NCBI GenBank assembly: GCA_014621425.1
Contig: JAANBB010000016.1
Span: 1 to 64,000 of the forward strand
Reading direction: 5' to 3'
Origin: Cylindrodendrum hubeiense
Lineage: Eukaryota > Ascomycota > Sordariomycetes > Hypocreales > Nectriaceae
Length of the DNA stretch: 64,000 nucleotides
The position numbers and the translations under genes were made by a program. Numbering within the stretch: the stretch's first letter is position 1; each line of letters begins with the position of its first letter. This document shows positions 34,974 through 45,750 of this stretch, piece after piece. Below the pieces are notes generated by a model. That model had not been told where the DNA came from, ran no database searches, and saw only the letters and a list, made by a program, of their open reading frames with translations.

Positions 34974-37320
34974 CTACGGGATATCCGAACTATCCTGCGA
35001 GCTGTTGTTGATAATCTCTTCCATCGCAGCTCCGTTGCTCATGCTACTGCTTGGTAGATGAAGGACTGGATGGTCTAGATCGCCCACATTTAAACATCCT
35101 AGCATCTCTCCCCTAGACGTTGTGGGGACATAATCTGTGCAGTTTTTCCATGTGCCGCTGCCCCATCCCAGTGCCTCATGTGCAAGCCGATGCTGTTGAA
35201 GGGTTTCGTTCGTAATCCACTCAAGGTGCTTGTGAGAACATTGCGCTAGTTCCATGGCTCCGGTTTTGCTTTTGCTGTCATGGAATTCTCGTTGGCGATA
35301 TTGTAGGCAATATCCCAGCATGGGCTCGACAGCGAACGAGGCGGCGATAATCAGGAAGCCGAGAGCATATGTAAAACACAGACCAAATAGTGAGAAGGAG
35401 CCGAACTCGCTGGAGCGGATTTTCTGCATGCGTAAGAAAATGGATGCAGGATTAGCACACGGTCTCTAAGATCAAGCGAGAAGACGAAGCCGAGGAAGAT
35501 GCCACACAGAGGTACATAAGGAGGGTGATTTTGAGGTCGTTCTCAGAAATGTATACCTGATTTTCGCACATATGCTTTTGGTGTGCGTTCAAAGGCGCCA
35601 TCAGATAAGGCTGGAGGTCTGACCGAGTAGTTCCTCTCGCCACGTTGACGAATTCTGCTTGAATAGACGCAAGGGATGTATTCCAAATATGGGCAATGTC
35701 AATTTGCCATTGGTCATCCGGCAACGGCCCTTGCATTCCTGATTGAAATTTCTGCTGTGACGCCAAAAGAGACGTACCCACCATTCTAATTAAGCTGTAG
35801 GGATCAGTGTTCATGGTGGAGAAAACGGACAGAAACCAATGGAAGTTACTCGCTGCCTTGGTCATGTTTTTGGGCACGTCGGAAGACCAAATGACGTCTA
35901 GGTCTTCAACGAGACCAAATATTGGCGCCGCGCCGAGAATCGCATCCATGTAGCCAGCTAGTGGTCCGCATCTCGAGTTCTCGGCTTCCTGTGAATGCTT
36001 ACCGCGGCAGTACTGATACTGACTCACGCAAGCAAGTGGAGAGGCGGCTTCATCCTTGAAAACCAATTTGCGTTCCCCAGCCGTGCCAGTAAATTGTACC
36101 GAGATTCCAGGCGTGGTGGCCTGGTACCACGGGTCCTCTGTTCGTGCGATAAAAGGAACGCCGTTTGCAAACAAGAAAAAAAGAGAGAGATCTCTGTCTA
36201 GTGCTCGGAGATCAGGGATGGGATCAAAGCTTGAGTTTGACCAGTAGCTTCCGTTCAAGGGGGGTGCCAAAAAGGAACTGGTTCATGATGTGAGCTCTCG
36301 CATGGTGAACGTAGAGTTGTAAATATGGGCATACGTTAAGATAAAATTACTATCAACGAGCTGGGGTCCCTTGTCGTACGCATATTGATCCTGTATGGAC
36401 TTTGCTTGGTACGTAAAGTTAATAGGTGCTGAGAAGCCAGAATTGAACGGTCCGTAGTGATATCTGGTATAGGCCACATTAGAATCCTCAAAGACGCTGG
36501 TATAGCCTTCCGTGGCGAGCGGTGCACAGTGTAACGTGGTCCTGAACTGAATTCGGTCGTCGTCGGGAGCGTTTAAACCTAGATGGTCGTTGCTGTCGAG
36601 AGTTGCTTCGATAAGTAGATTGGATGTATCCCTCTTGCAAATACCGTTGTCATTCCTAAACGGACAGTCGGCCGTGTAGTTGATTGTCATAGGGAGGACA
36701 GGGGTCACAAACGTCGTGCAGTCGAATATACCAGAACTGTTAGATGAGTAGCATTGCTGGGCGTAATTAACTGCGTTGGCGGCCCGTTCCGACTCGAGAG
36801 GCATTCGGATCTCCCATACGCTGTCCGTAGTCATGTCTAACGACATCATCATGCTGCAATGGGATGCATCAACTAAGACCTCCGGTCCGACACCAGTCGA
36901 AATGGTCGCAGAGAAGCCTACGGCAATAATAAAACCGAAGAAGATCAGAGCAGCTGAGACAATGGAAGGAAGAATACGAATGAGAGAATGATCCAAGATG
37001 TCTCGCCATGCGTAGTATACACGGATAAGGGAAACGAGGCCAGACTCTGTGGACTGAGAATTGCGCAGGATTACTTGGCGTTGATGATGAAGCCCGTCCT
37101 GACCACCGAAATTGGTCTTGGAATAGTGTCGATGAAGCAGTAGGCAAATAATTCTCCAGAAACGAGTCCCGACTAAGCCGAGGAAGAAGGATGTAAAGGC
37201 AATCAGGATATTGGCGTTAAATCGGGTGAGGGTGAGTGTTGCCCCAAGAACACGGCCTCGCGACAAGTTTGTCCAGACCCCCAAGTGAACTCCCAGTTCG
37301 GAGTCTGAACTGGATGCCAT
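34974..37320 (-). CDS. Multi-pass fungal membrane protein, unknown function (possible internal stop)
   Basis: Start at the ATG at 37320. The frame runs to an in-frame TGA at 36283-36285, then continues in the same frame to 35461; a GT-AG intron (35460-35424) leads to the last exon, 35423-34974. A 63-nt GTTCAC...AAG intron (36310-36248) would remove the TGA and keep frame, giving 748 residues; its donor is weak. Visible features are transmembrane segments near the N-terminus ('ANILIAFTSFFLGLVGTRFW', 'SAALIFFGFIIAVGFSATI'), a long Cys- and N-glycosylation-rich ectodomain, and further TM segments at the end ('LKITLLMYLCVA', 'LCFTYALGFLIIAASFAV'). It belongs to a fungal lineage-specific membrane family often seen near HET-type genes; function unknown. 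Confidence 0.65.
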
Positions 37321-38615
37321 ATTGAAGTATTTAGAGGAATAATGAAGACGTGCGATTGAACCGATTGGAGATATTATTTCGGCAGTTGGTGATTGATGGG
37401 CATCTACAAAATGATATTTTCTGATCATTCATGGGCAGACTTTGTATGCATGCTTTGGTCGCAATAAAGGCTAGCTGAAATGCTGTGACACGTATGGTTA
37501 CTGCTTATAGAGCAGCGCAGATGAAGGACACAATGACCTCCAGCACAATGATAAGAAGATTTATCGTCTCCTTTATGCAGTGGTACTCTTATTAATTATC
37601 GTTGGTTACATCCATTTAGATGGTTTGTTCCACAGGGACTGGTGGCATGCGTTAATTGGTAGCTGGTGTTATAATTTAGGCTACAAGGCTTTCTTCAAGT
37701 GCAGTTCCCAATTGAATACCGATCTCCGCCGAACAAATATTTAGTTCGGGAATTTAGCGCCTGAAGGTGTAACATTTACTGAAACAGAAACCAAAAAAGT
37801 GCAATTGGTACCTTGGCAAAGTACAAGCATCTCAGCAGGCGGGTGGAAATGGCGGTGTGCCTTGTGTGAGATCAATGAGTGATTGTCACACAGGTCGTGG
37901 TCAGCCACGTTGAACTCTGCTGCTTGTGGGTATCGTGTTATTTACGCCGGATTGTAGTGTTATTGCGGATGCGATAACCTGACCCTACTCTGCCTTTCCA
38001 TGGTGTATGTCCTACTGTCCGTATGTAAATGCCAATTATGCGATGCATTGAAGTTCGTCAACTATAATAAGGCGTAGCTCAGTTGAAGAAATAATCATGT
38101 ACAGCTTTTATCCTTTTAACACCATTGTCTCCAAGTACATAATGTTTATTCAAGTTTATGAATAATTCAATATTAGAATGCCGAGCAATAGACAGTGACT
38201 TACGTGAATGTTTGTGATATGCTCCGTAAATCCGAATGGGGTTCTCTCCATAGCGCAAAATCGCAAAGTGAAACACATCGTAGGTGGCACATGACAGCAA
38301 TGAAACACGGCAGGGTGAAAATCCAGTCATGGAATTCTGGCTTGATAGTTTAAGACAGTACTACTGAGACTAACACAAGACTAGGCACTCTGAGAGGGGA
38401 TTACATGGTGAACTACACAACACTAGATGAGGGTGTGTTTCGGCGTTAGTTTCCCCTTGCATTTATGATACCTGCTAAGGGTACTGTAGCCAATGTGGCG
38501 TTAGACCAGTATATAACCGCTCGGAAGAGTGCGATATATGAGGATCCCGAAGTCGACTTTCAAAACACAAACTCAAGTCTCTCGCCGCCGCAGGACACAC
38601 TCCCAATTCATCAAC
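37321..38615. other. Long intergenic region
   Basis: About 1.3 kb, AT-rich, with no ORF resembling a known family (the 83-codon ORFs at 38079 and 38465 have random-looking composition). A TATATAA element at 38510-38516, about 100 bp upstream of the DUF7053 ATG, is the likely core promoter of that gene. Confidence 0.5.
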
Positions 38616-39158
38616 ATGTCGAATCGAACAACTTTCACTATATTCACACCTCTCCCTTCGGGCATTTCTCAAGAAATCGCCCTGGCCTTCCTCCACGACC
38701 ATTCCAAAATGATTGAGCTTAACCCGCTTATTGTTACACACAGCCTTATTGATCCGCCCACGCACGCACCACCGCAAGAGCGCGGGCATACATGGTATTC
38801 TATTGTTGAAAGCGTATCTTGCTTGCTAGGGCTCATCACATGGAATGTTTCCTTCACGTGCTCATTCCATAATTTGCCAACCGGCCTTTTGACGCACTCT
38901 TACGCGTCGTTAGGGATCGACGTTAAGAATAAGTGGTCTGTGGACGAATGGCTACCCGATGAGCCACTAAATCAGATGGACATGGAATTTGGCGCACCGC
39001 CTGGCTTGTACCTAAGGGAAGATGTGGACATGGGGTGCAATGTTCTGATGGCGGGATGGATCAAACAGACTATGAGGAAATCTCATGCCTTACTTGTGGA
39101 GCAATTCGCCGATACGAGAAAACTGAGCACCACTAAATGGAATTCCGCAGAAGAATGA
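38616..39158 (+). CDS. DUF7053-type protein (SRPBCC-like)
   Basis: A single exon of 180 residues with start chosen at the ATG behind the TATATAA box. It matches the fungal DUF7053 pattern: N-terminal 'FTIFTPLPSGISQEIALAFLHDHSKMIELNPLI', a central 'TWYSIVESV' and 'FTCSFHNLPTGLLTHSYA', and the diagnostic 'GLYLREDVDMGCNVLMAGWIKQT' followed by a C-terminal helix. The fold resembles START/SRPBCC ligand-binding barrels; no ligand or enzyme activity is known for the family. Confidence 0.72.
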   Translation: MSNRTTFTIFTPLPSGISQEIALAFLHDHSKMIELNPLIVTHSLIDPPTHAPPQERGHTWYSIVESVSCLLGLITWNVSFTCSFHNLPTGLLTHSYASLGIDVKNKWSVDEWLPDEPLNQMDMEFGAPPGLYLREDVDMGCNVLMAGWIKQTMRKSHALLVEQFADTRKLSTTKWNSAEE

Positions 39159-39314
39159 TCCAGGCGTTATGCTAGTTCAGATTATTTTGCCGTAGCAATC
39201 TGCACAATACAGTGTGAGGCAACAAGTTTGAAGGCCCCTTCGTGTACCAAAGCCCCGACTAGCCTAGTTAGGCCGGCTTGATCAATGCCACTTTTGCAGC
39301 CAGATTTCCCTCAT
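39159..39314. other. Spacer before transposase relic
   Basis: Short intergenic stretch between the DUF7053 stop and the transposase-like fragment; no feature seen. Confidence 0.4.
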
Positions 39315-39473
39315 CATGATCACACAATGCCTCGAGGAAAAGAACTATCGCCATCACTGCGGTCTCGTATATGTGAGCTGAAACGGCAAGGCTATTCCTA
39401 TCGACAAGTCCATAAGGTATTTCCTGAGATCCCTATCGGCACGATAACAACAACCTGCTTGCGAAAATACTAG
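39315..39473 (+). mobile_element. Tc1/mariner-type transposase relic (N-terminal HTH only)
   Basis: About 50 residues beginning MPRGKELSPSLRSRICEL, then 'YSYRQVHKVFPEIPIGTI', matching the N-terminal helix-turn-helix of fungal Tc1/mariner transposases (consensus roughly RGKELSPxLRxRICELxxxGxSxxxIHKxxPEIPxxTI). It stops at TAG 39471-39473 and no DDE catalytic domain follows. Just downstream, 39500-39525 forms an imperfect hairpin (agacccc...ggggtct). A decayed fragment; terminal repeats were not found. Confidence 0.55.
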
Positions 39474-40029
39474 ATCTTAAAGCAGCTTCATCACAAGACC
39501 CCTGTCGGTACGCGAAGGGGTCTTCAAACTTATTGCCCCCCACTGTACCACATTGTTTCGGGGTGAAGGAATGACATTTGAGACAGTAAGCACAAAAAGC
39601 AATATAGTTGAGAATTACCGGGCAACAGGCTTGGGGCCATAGTCCAGACTACACATACTAGCCTTTTATGACAACATATCACATGTAGGTCTCAGGGAAT
39701 GTGATCGTGATTGCTGTCATTGACGTCAATACGCCATCATTCCGAGACAGTGGCAAATAGCGCCCACTGGTGGAATTAGGCGAATGAAAACACCCCGATA
39801 TCCAGGATTTATGCCGGCTCCTTCTACTGGCTGACAGTATTTTCCAGGGGGCTGACTGAGGCGTACCATTTCGCTGCCAGCTTGCCGTCACTAAGAATTG
39901 CTATAACTGTGTTCTGTAACTTGGTGTATTTCTAGAGGAAATCATCGTCTTTCAGTCTACAGATTTCACGCAGCCTGTATCAACCTCTCAGTGTACGATT
40001 TGTCTGCCAAGCGCATCACAGCACTCATC
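39474..40029. other. Intergenic, promoter of P450 gene
   Basis: About 550 bp. It contains the hairpin at 39500-39525 adjoining the transposase relic. No further gene recognised. The open frame of the P450 extends 39 nt upstream of its ATG. Confidence 0.45.
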
Positions 40030-41631
40030 ATGGCCATTTCCTATCGCGGCAATGACATAAATCGAACGACACTACGATACAATCTTCTACCATGGTTCGC
40101 AATATTACACGCTACCATATCCCTGCTCCAGTTTATGCGTTCAAGCTTTCTACGAGTCTGGAATTCAATTCACATCGTTGAAAGCCTGCGCGGATCATCT
40201 CTTCGCAATGTACCGGTAGTGCCAGGATATCCCATCTTGGGCATCTTTCCGAAAATTTATTGCGGAAACGCCTACTCAGCAACCATGAGCGAGTGCTTCG
40301 AGACAGCTAAAGATTGTGGCATCTCCTGCTCATGGGTTGGAACGTTTCCGATTGTCTATCTTCGAGATCCAATTGTATTACGCCAAGTATTCGTTAATAA
40401 CTCGGACTATATTACCCGAGTCGGCTCGAATGGCGATGGTCCGTTCAGCAATCTACAGAGGATGATAGGCGATGTTGCGGCCACTGCGGATGGAACAGAC
40501 TGGCACCGTTGGCGAAACGGGATACAGAAGGACTTTTACAGCCCGGTCGCTCTGAGACGCTCGTACGACGGCATATTGCGAATTGCCAAGCGACATGTTC
40601 AAAAAATGAAGGACAAAAAAGAAGGAAGGGACTTCGCCGCTTCAATGGAAGCCTACGCATTGGACACTGTTTGGTATGCAGCGCTTGGTGTTGATAACGT
40701 CTCGGAGTTAGCCAGTACTCTACCCTCTACATTGAACCGACTTGTCAGTATCGCCGATGATATGGGTCATCTTGCACGCCATGCGGTCCGTAACCTTCTC
40801 TCAGGCAAACCGTTCCAGGAACCAGACCACATCGAAAGAAGCATACGAGATCAGATTGATGGACTTTTAATGAGACTTCTAAATCGAAACCTTGAGAATC
40901 TTAATCCAGAATGGGACACAACAGAGGGCTTTCGACCTTGCTTTCTGCAAAAGGTATCCAAGGAGTCCGGGGGATCTTCTGAAACTCCTATTACAGAAGA
41001 CGTACTTGTTCAAGCTCGTCAAATCTTCACACTTGGCCATGAAGCCTCCGCACTTGCGCTGTTCTGGGCGATCTATGAGCTAAATCTCCACCCAGAAGTT
41101 GTCAAAAAGTTGAGGCTGGAGCTTCGCGAGCATGGGTGCAACGGAGGCGATCCTGATTTTAGTACGCTTCGAAAGATGCCATATCTTGATACTGTGGTTA
41201 CGGAAATCTTCCGCATGCACCCTCCAATTTCCAGCACGGGACGACTAGTTACAAAGCCAATCACGGTCCAAACTAGAAGCAGAGACACAGTTATTCTTCC
41301 AAAAGGATCGGTCATCATTACTTCTATTTATCTTCTTCATCATGACGAGCAAGTTTGGGGCAAAACTGCCAGCGAGTTTATTCCAGAGAGATGGAGTACT
41401 GTTCATACGAACAAGGTACAGAATCGCTGCGAATATTTGCCATTTCTCGCGGGGCCAAGAGGCTGTCCGAGCTCTGCTTTTGCAATATTGCAGTTAAAGA
41501 CAATGCTGGCTGTTTTCTTGACGTCTCTCGATATTGAATTTCTTAACCCTATGGACATGGAGAAGCATATAGGTGCGGTGGTTAAATGTGTAAATCCTTT
41601 AAGATATAAGGTGCATGAAGCTGTTATATAG
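40030..41631 (+). CDS. Cytochrome P450 monooxygenase
   Basis: Intronless, 533 residues from the ATG at 40030. An N-terminal hydrophobic anchor ('LLPWFAILHATISLLQFM') is followed by a Pro-rich hinge ('VPVVPGYPILGIFP'). The I-helix oxygen-binding motif is LGHEAS (335-340; Ser in place of the usual Thr), the K-helix ExxR is EIFR (392-395), 'PERW' is at 452-455, and the heme loop is FLAGPRGCPSSAF with the thiolate Cys at about 479. The loop lacks the usual Gly two residues after Cys (CPS instead of CxG). The order of motifs is complete, so it is probably an active ER-bound enzyme. No reductase or biosynthetic core gene lies beside it, so the substrate is unknown. Lack of introns is unusual among its neighbours. 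Confidence 0.9.
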   Translation: MAISYRGNDINRTTLRYNLLPWFAILHATISLLQFMRSSFLRVWNSIHIVESLRGSSLRNVPVVPGYPILGIFPKIYCGNAYSATMSECFETAKDCGISCSWVGTFPIVYLRDPIVLRQVFVNNSDYITRVGSNGDGPFSNLQRMIGDVAATADGTDWHRWRNGIQKDFYSPVALRRSYDGILRIAKRHVQKMKDKKEGRDFAASMEAYALDTVWYAALGVDNVSELASTLPSTLNRLVSIADDMGHLARHAVRNLLSGKPFQEPDHIERSIRDQIDGLLMRLLNRNLENLNPEWDTTEGFRPCFLQKVSKESGGSSETPITEDVLVQARQIFTLGHEASALALFWAIYELNLHPEVVKKLRLELREHGCNGGDPDFSTLRKMPYLDTVVTEIFRMHPPISSTGRLVTKPITVQTRSRDTVILPKGSVIITSIYLLHHDEQVWGKTASEFIPERWSTVHTNKVQNRCEYLPFLAGPRGCPSSAFAILQLKTMLAVFLTSLDIEFLNPMDMEKHIGAVVKCVNPLRYKVHEAVI

Positions 41632-41864
41632 CAATATTCATTCGTGTCTGGAGGCTATTCAGTGTTGATTAAAGTTGATCTAATTCATCTACATATCCTG
41701 CTTGATGTTTCGTACTGCTCTGTATTTCTTTCAGTGGCGATAAGCACAACATGGATTTAACGTAAGTAGCTGCAGACATGTGAAGATAATTGAGGTAGTG
41801 TATGTGAATTCTATAGTATTACTAACCATAAGAGCTAATTGGCACTATAGTGTCTGAAAGGCTA

Positions 41865-43152
41865 CTAAGCTTCGAGTCGGAAGAGCAAGGTACCAAAGCC
41901 AAGTTGGTCGTAGCCTCCACTTGTGCGGCCGTAATCGCCAACACCTCCCTCTGCTCCACCACCAGCCTCGACGACCATGTCACGATACGCACCGATGAAC
42001 GAAGCATCTAAGCCCTTGATTGAAGCATAGTGGGAATATATGAGCTCCCCGATAGGTCGAATTCCACCGCGTCCCGTGCTGCTAATCTCTGTATAGGTGC
42101 CATGCACGGAGTTGACGTAGGTAGTGAATGGCACATCGTGACCGGTGTTGTATTTGGCCATGTACTCGGCTCTGCAAATGATTAGCTGGATGCAAGTAAG
42201 AGGGATGGAATTCAGCTTACCCGGCTAAGATACGATTGTCAAGGTACGCCCACAAGTCCTCGTGTTGATTGTAGCCTTGTTGAGCAACGACTCCCAGAAG
42301 CGCAAAATCCAAGATCGAATGTCCTTGATCTCTACCGGCCTCCTGACCCTGACCCAAAATCTTGCTTGTATTATCATAGTGCAGTGTCCAAATTGCATTT
42401 TCAATAGCCCCCATTCCATTGCCACGTTTGAAGTAGTCAACAGCTTCATCCCAGATATCCCGATCATCTACCAATACCCCGATAGCCATCATAGCGGCGA
42501 TATTGGCAAGGTCCCAGTTTGCCCAATAGTGATCATCAGGCTGATAAAGATGATATGCTATAAACTCACTATTCATTGGGTAGAAAACGTCGAGTAGGAG
42601 GCCGGCCATGGCATCGAATCCATCCCAGTCGTCATAGTCGCGAAGAATCTCTGCCACATTCGCAAGTTGGTACCCGTAGAGACCTGATGCTAGGAACCGG
42701 TCTGATGGCCCCCTGATTTCAACAAGAGTAGAGCTCCAGGCATCAAGGATGGAAGCGGCTGCTGCCGCATATGCAGAGTCACCGGTGATCTTCCACCCGA
42801 TGGCGAGGGTGTACGCAGCAGCGATATCGAAGTAAAGATCCGGGTAGTTCTGTGCGTGTTCGGTATTTGTGCCTCTCCAGATAGTTGGATGGGGCGTGGG
42901 AACGTAGCTGATGTCGATGTGGTTCAGCAACTTTACCCAGCCGATGGACCATGGTGGAATGCCGGATTCAACATATGCGCGCACTCGAATAAAGTCTCTG
43001 TTTGTATGTAGCAGGCCAGGGTGATTAAAACCACTCTGGCGAGAATCTAGAGCACTAATATCCCGAGAGATGGAGGAAGTAGTAGTAGTGCGGGTAGACA
43101 AAGCGGAAGCAGAAACTGCTAGTATCAATAGAACAAAAATAGAGGAGGACAT
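41865..43152 (-). CDS. Secreted alginate-lyase-like polysaccharide lyase
   Basis: Two exons, 43152-42221 and 42171-41865, encode 412 residues. The N-terminal 17-20 residues form a signal peptide (MSSSIFVLLILAVSASALS). The mature part starts like alginate-lyase-domain proteins ('FNHPGLLHTNRDFIRVRAYV') and has alpha/alpha-toroid motifs: 'LYFDIAAAYTLAIGWKITGD', 'ANVAEILRDYDDW', 'DDHYWANWDLANIAAMMAIG', 'AGRDQGHSILDFALLG'. In this family an Asn, a His and a Tyr/Arg cluster around these motifs binds uronic-acid chains. It is therefore probably an extracellular uronate (alginate/glucuronan-type) lyase; exact substrate inferred only. Confidence 0.8.
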
Positions 43153-43885
43153 CGTAGAGTATCCAAGAAAGGGGACTGCTCACAAGTAAAGAGGTGAGAT
43201 TTTCATGCGATTTGATTTCTCTTGATTCCGTGACTTGGGTAGCAAAGAGTCATTTTGTATGCGGAAAGTCACATTCCTCGCTACGAGCACCGTTGGTGGT
43301 ATAGTATCCAAGAACACCACGGCAGATACACCGGAGGTTTGTCCGATAGAATTGCCACAGTAGTAATACTGTTATTGATCACAAGACGTACAGGGTTCAT
43401 AAGAAAGAACTGGGCCAAAAAGGGAAATGCGGGGGAAGATGAACTCATAGACCTACCTGTAGATTACCACTGGCTACATACAACGCTTGCCGGTTGGAGA
43501 GCCAAGATGGATGTGCTTATTTTTCTTAGTCACGTACTTGACTAAGGAGTTAATCCACAAATGGTACGAAATGCCACTGCGGATATTTATGGTCCGCCTT
43601 TGACTCTCACCTAATCAGTCGCGTTCGCCAACATACACCCCAACCCCGGACGATTCCCCGGACTACCCCGCAAGCATTTCCCCGGAACAGTCTGCGGAGA
43701 TTTCCCCGGATGCTTCCTGTGATCGGTTCTGGAATTTTCGGTGGCCAAGCTTAGAATGAATTGAATTTACATGGGACGGCTTAGGCTGCAAAATGAACGG
43801 AATATACTTGCTGAACATTTCAAACGCTGATATATCTGTGGCTGAACTTATGCACTACATATGAAACTAAATAACAGATGTACTT
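43153..43885. other. Intergenic with phased CCCCGGA elements
   Basis: 733 bp. CCCCGGA occurs at 43644, 43656, 43680 and 43704 (steps of 12, 24 and 24 bp), with a CCCCGCA between. A 96-codon + ORF at 43255-43545 is not recognisable. The array is a candidate binding-site cluster or remnant of a tandem repeat. Confidence 0.5.
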
Positions 43886-45750
43886 CTATGGCTTGTTACT
43901 CCTTTCAAGGCCCTCCTCTTGAGGTGGATTGTGTTCACTCAAGAATGAGTCTTGGGCTTTGGCCTCAACTTCATCCCCAGACCCCACCTCGGTAGTAGCG
44001 CCATGCTGAAAAGCTGACAAGTCCGACTTCTTAATAACAACAAAAGTATCCGAAAGTCGACTTTTAAACCCCTTTTCAATGCCAACTGTGGGGTCATCCT
44101 TCAGTTAGTAAACAATCCTCAAACAGCACGTCGGAACGTATTAAAGGGTTTGTTACGTACGCGAGATCAAGTAAAGATACTTGCAAATAATAGGAGCCCA
44201 TATCAGTACGGCAATAACTTGGCCGACGTTCCAAGTCAATGTTGACGTGTCTTTATCGAGTTCGTCCAAAGAACTGTAAATATTGACGAGGTTCAAAAAG
44301 GTGTACACCAGAACCCACGTCTCAGCGAAGATGATAATTGTTTTGGCCATATTTGTAGCATAATTCTTGCCGCATGAACGAACTTTCATCCCTCTGTTGG
44401 AGTGAAGCATTTGACAGCTTCTGAGCCATCTATGCTTCAAAGTCCAATTTCTTTGGCTGAGTCCGTGAACAATTTTCAAGACTAGGATGCTGGCAATAGC
44501 AATATAGGTCAAGACGATCGCCAATTGGAAATATACTGAATCTGAATCGTAGGTACCTTTAGAAAGACAAAATGTCCTCAGTGATGGATGATTTCCGCAT
44601 TCGATGAGGTTGTTCTCGTCTTGAAACATCTCGTACACGCCATCGGCATCGGGCTTAAGGCCTGTATTTGCCGCCAGATGAACGAAAATCAGGCTGGCGA
44701 TTGACAAAATGAGGGAGTAAAGAGAGTTAATGTGAGAGTGTCGCAAACTCAATTGTGTGAGGACGACAGGCATAGCACCGGTGCTGGCGATAGTGAGGAT
44801 GCTCTCTCGGGTGTCAATTAGGCTTTGCCAATTCTCTACACCACTGAATATGGCGCCCTGCGAGTTGGCATATAATATAGCAATCGAGATTGCCATAATG
44901 AAAAAGCACTCTGCTTCATGAAACTCGACAAGAAATGTTCTTGTAGCATCGCTCACATTTCCTTGTTCCATGCTATCAAGGAAATGACCAAATCGCCGAG
45001 GTAGTGTGACTCGACCCTACTTCCGACTAGCATTGGCGTATTCCCCCCATGAAAATAGAAATAATAACAGCCAGGCATATAAGGCAAGCGCATTTTGGAT
45101 AATGTACGATGTAATAACCTAATGCATAGTCAGCGTAAGCCATACATTAGTTTGAGATCAAGAATCTTACCCCAGGTCCAGCGATGTCGATATTGAGCTC
45201 ACTCTCTAATTTATTACACACGTGGGACATGTTTCTAGATAAAAAATTCCATTTGACTTTATCACTCTTCCAGAAGTCGTCGGATGGGTGGAAGGGGATC
45301 GAGCAGTTGACGCCGTTCTCACAACTTGCGAGCGCACACGAATATGTATTTTTGAGAATTCCAATGCTGTCAATCATGGAAAGATTTGAAACACCGATCT
45401 TGTATGCTGATTCATCAATTTGATCAACGTAGGTGTCATCGATATGGGGGAAAAGGTCCTTTGACAAAGATAAAGTCGCCAAAGAGAGGCAGTTCCAAAG
45501 CGACTGCCAGGAATGAAACAAAGTTTTTGTATCGCTGCACAGACTAACATAATCAATCTGGCCTGCATTGTCGACGCTCCCAACATCTAGGAGAGTGATA
45601 GACGATTTCCCCTCGTCAATGAGGCGACTTGGCGTTTTGTGTCCAAGCTGGGTGAATATGTCCCACGAATTGTCGAGCAAGGAAAATTCCAATGGTGTCG
45701 GTGAGATCCCATCCTCTGTCTGGGATAACTTGGGTCAGAGAGTCTGACAT
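43886..45750 (-). CDS. Multi-pass fungal membrane protein, unknown function (5' end unresolved)
   Basis: Minus-strand exons: first exon open from about 45734 to 45171, then 45118-45021, 44972-44161 and 44085-43886; all downstream junctions are GT-AG and in frame. Features: a lumenal N-terminal part with Cys pairs, 'ELNIDIAGPGVITSYIIQNALALYAWLLLF' crossing the first intron, then about six more TM segments ('FFIMAISIAILYA', 'LYSLILSIASLIFVHLAA', 'LAIVLTYIAIASILVLKIV', 'NVGQVIAVLIWAPIICKYLYL') and a polar C-terminal tail ending EGLERSNKP. The nearest upstream ATG (45750) is in a different frame from the exon, so either an upstream exon or a small frameshift exists. Function unknown. Confidence 0.62.

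Noticed and set aside
43255..43545. 96-codon + ORF
   Set aside because: No domain, mixed composition, sits in the 5' region of the lyase gene.
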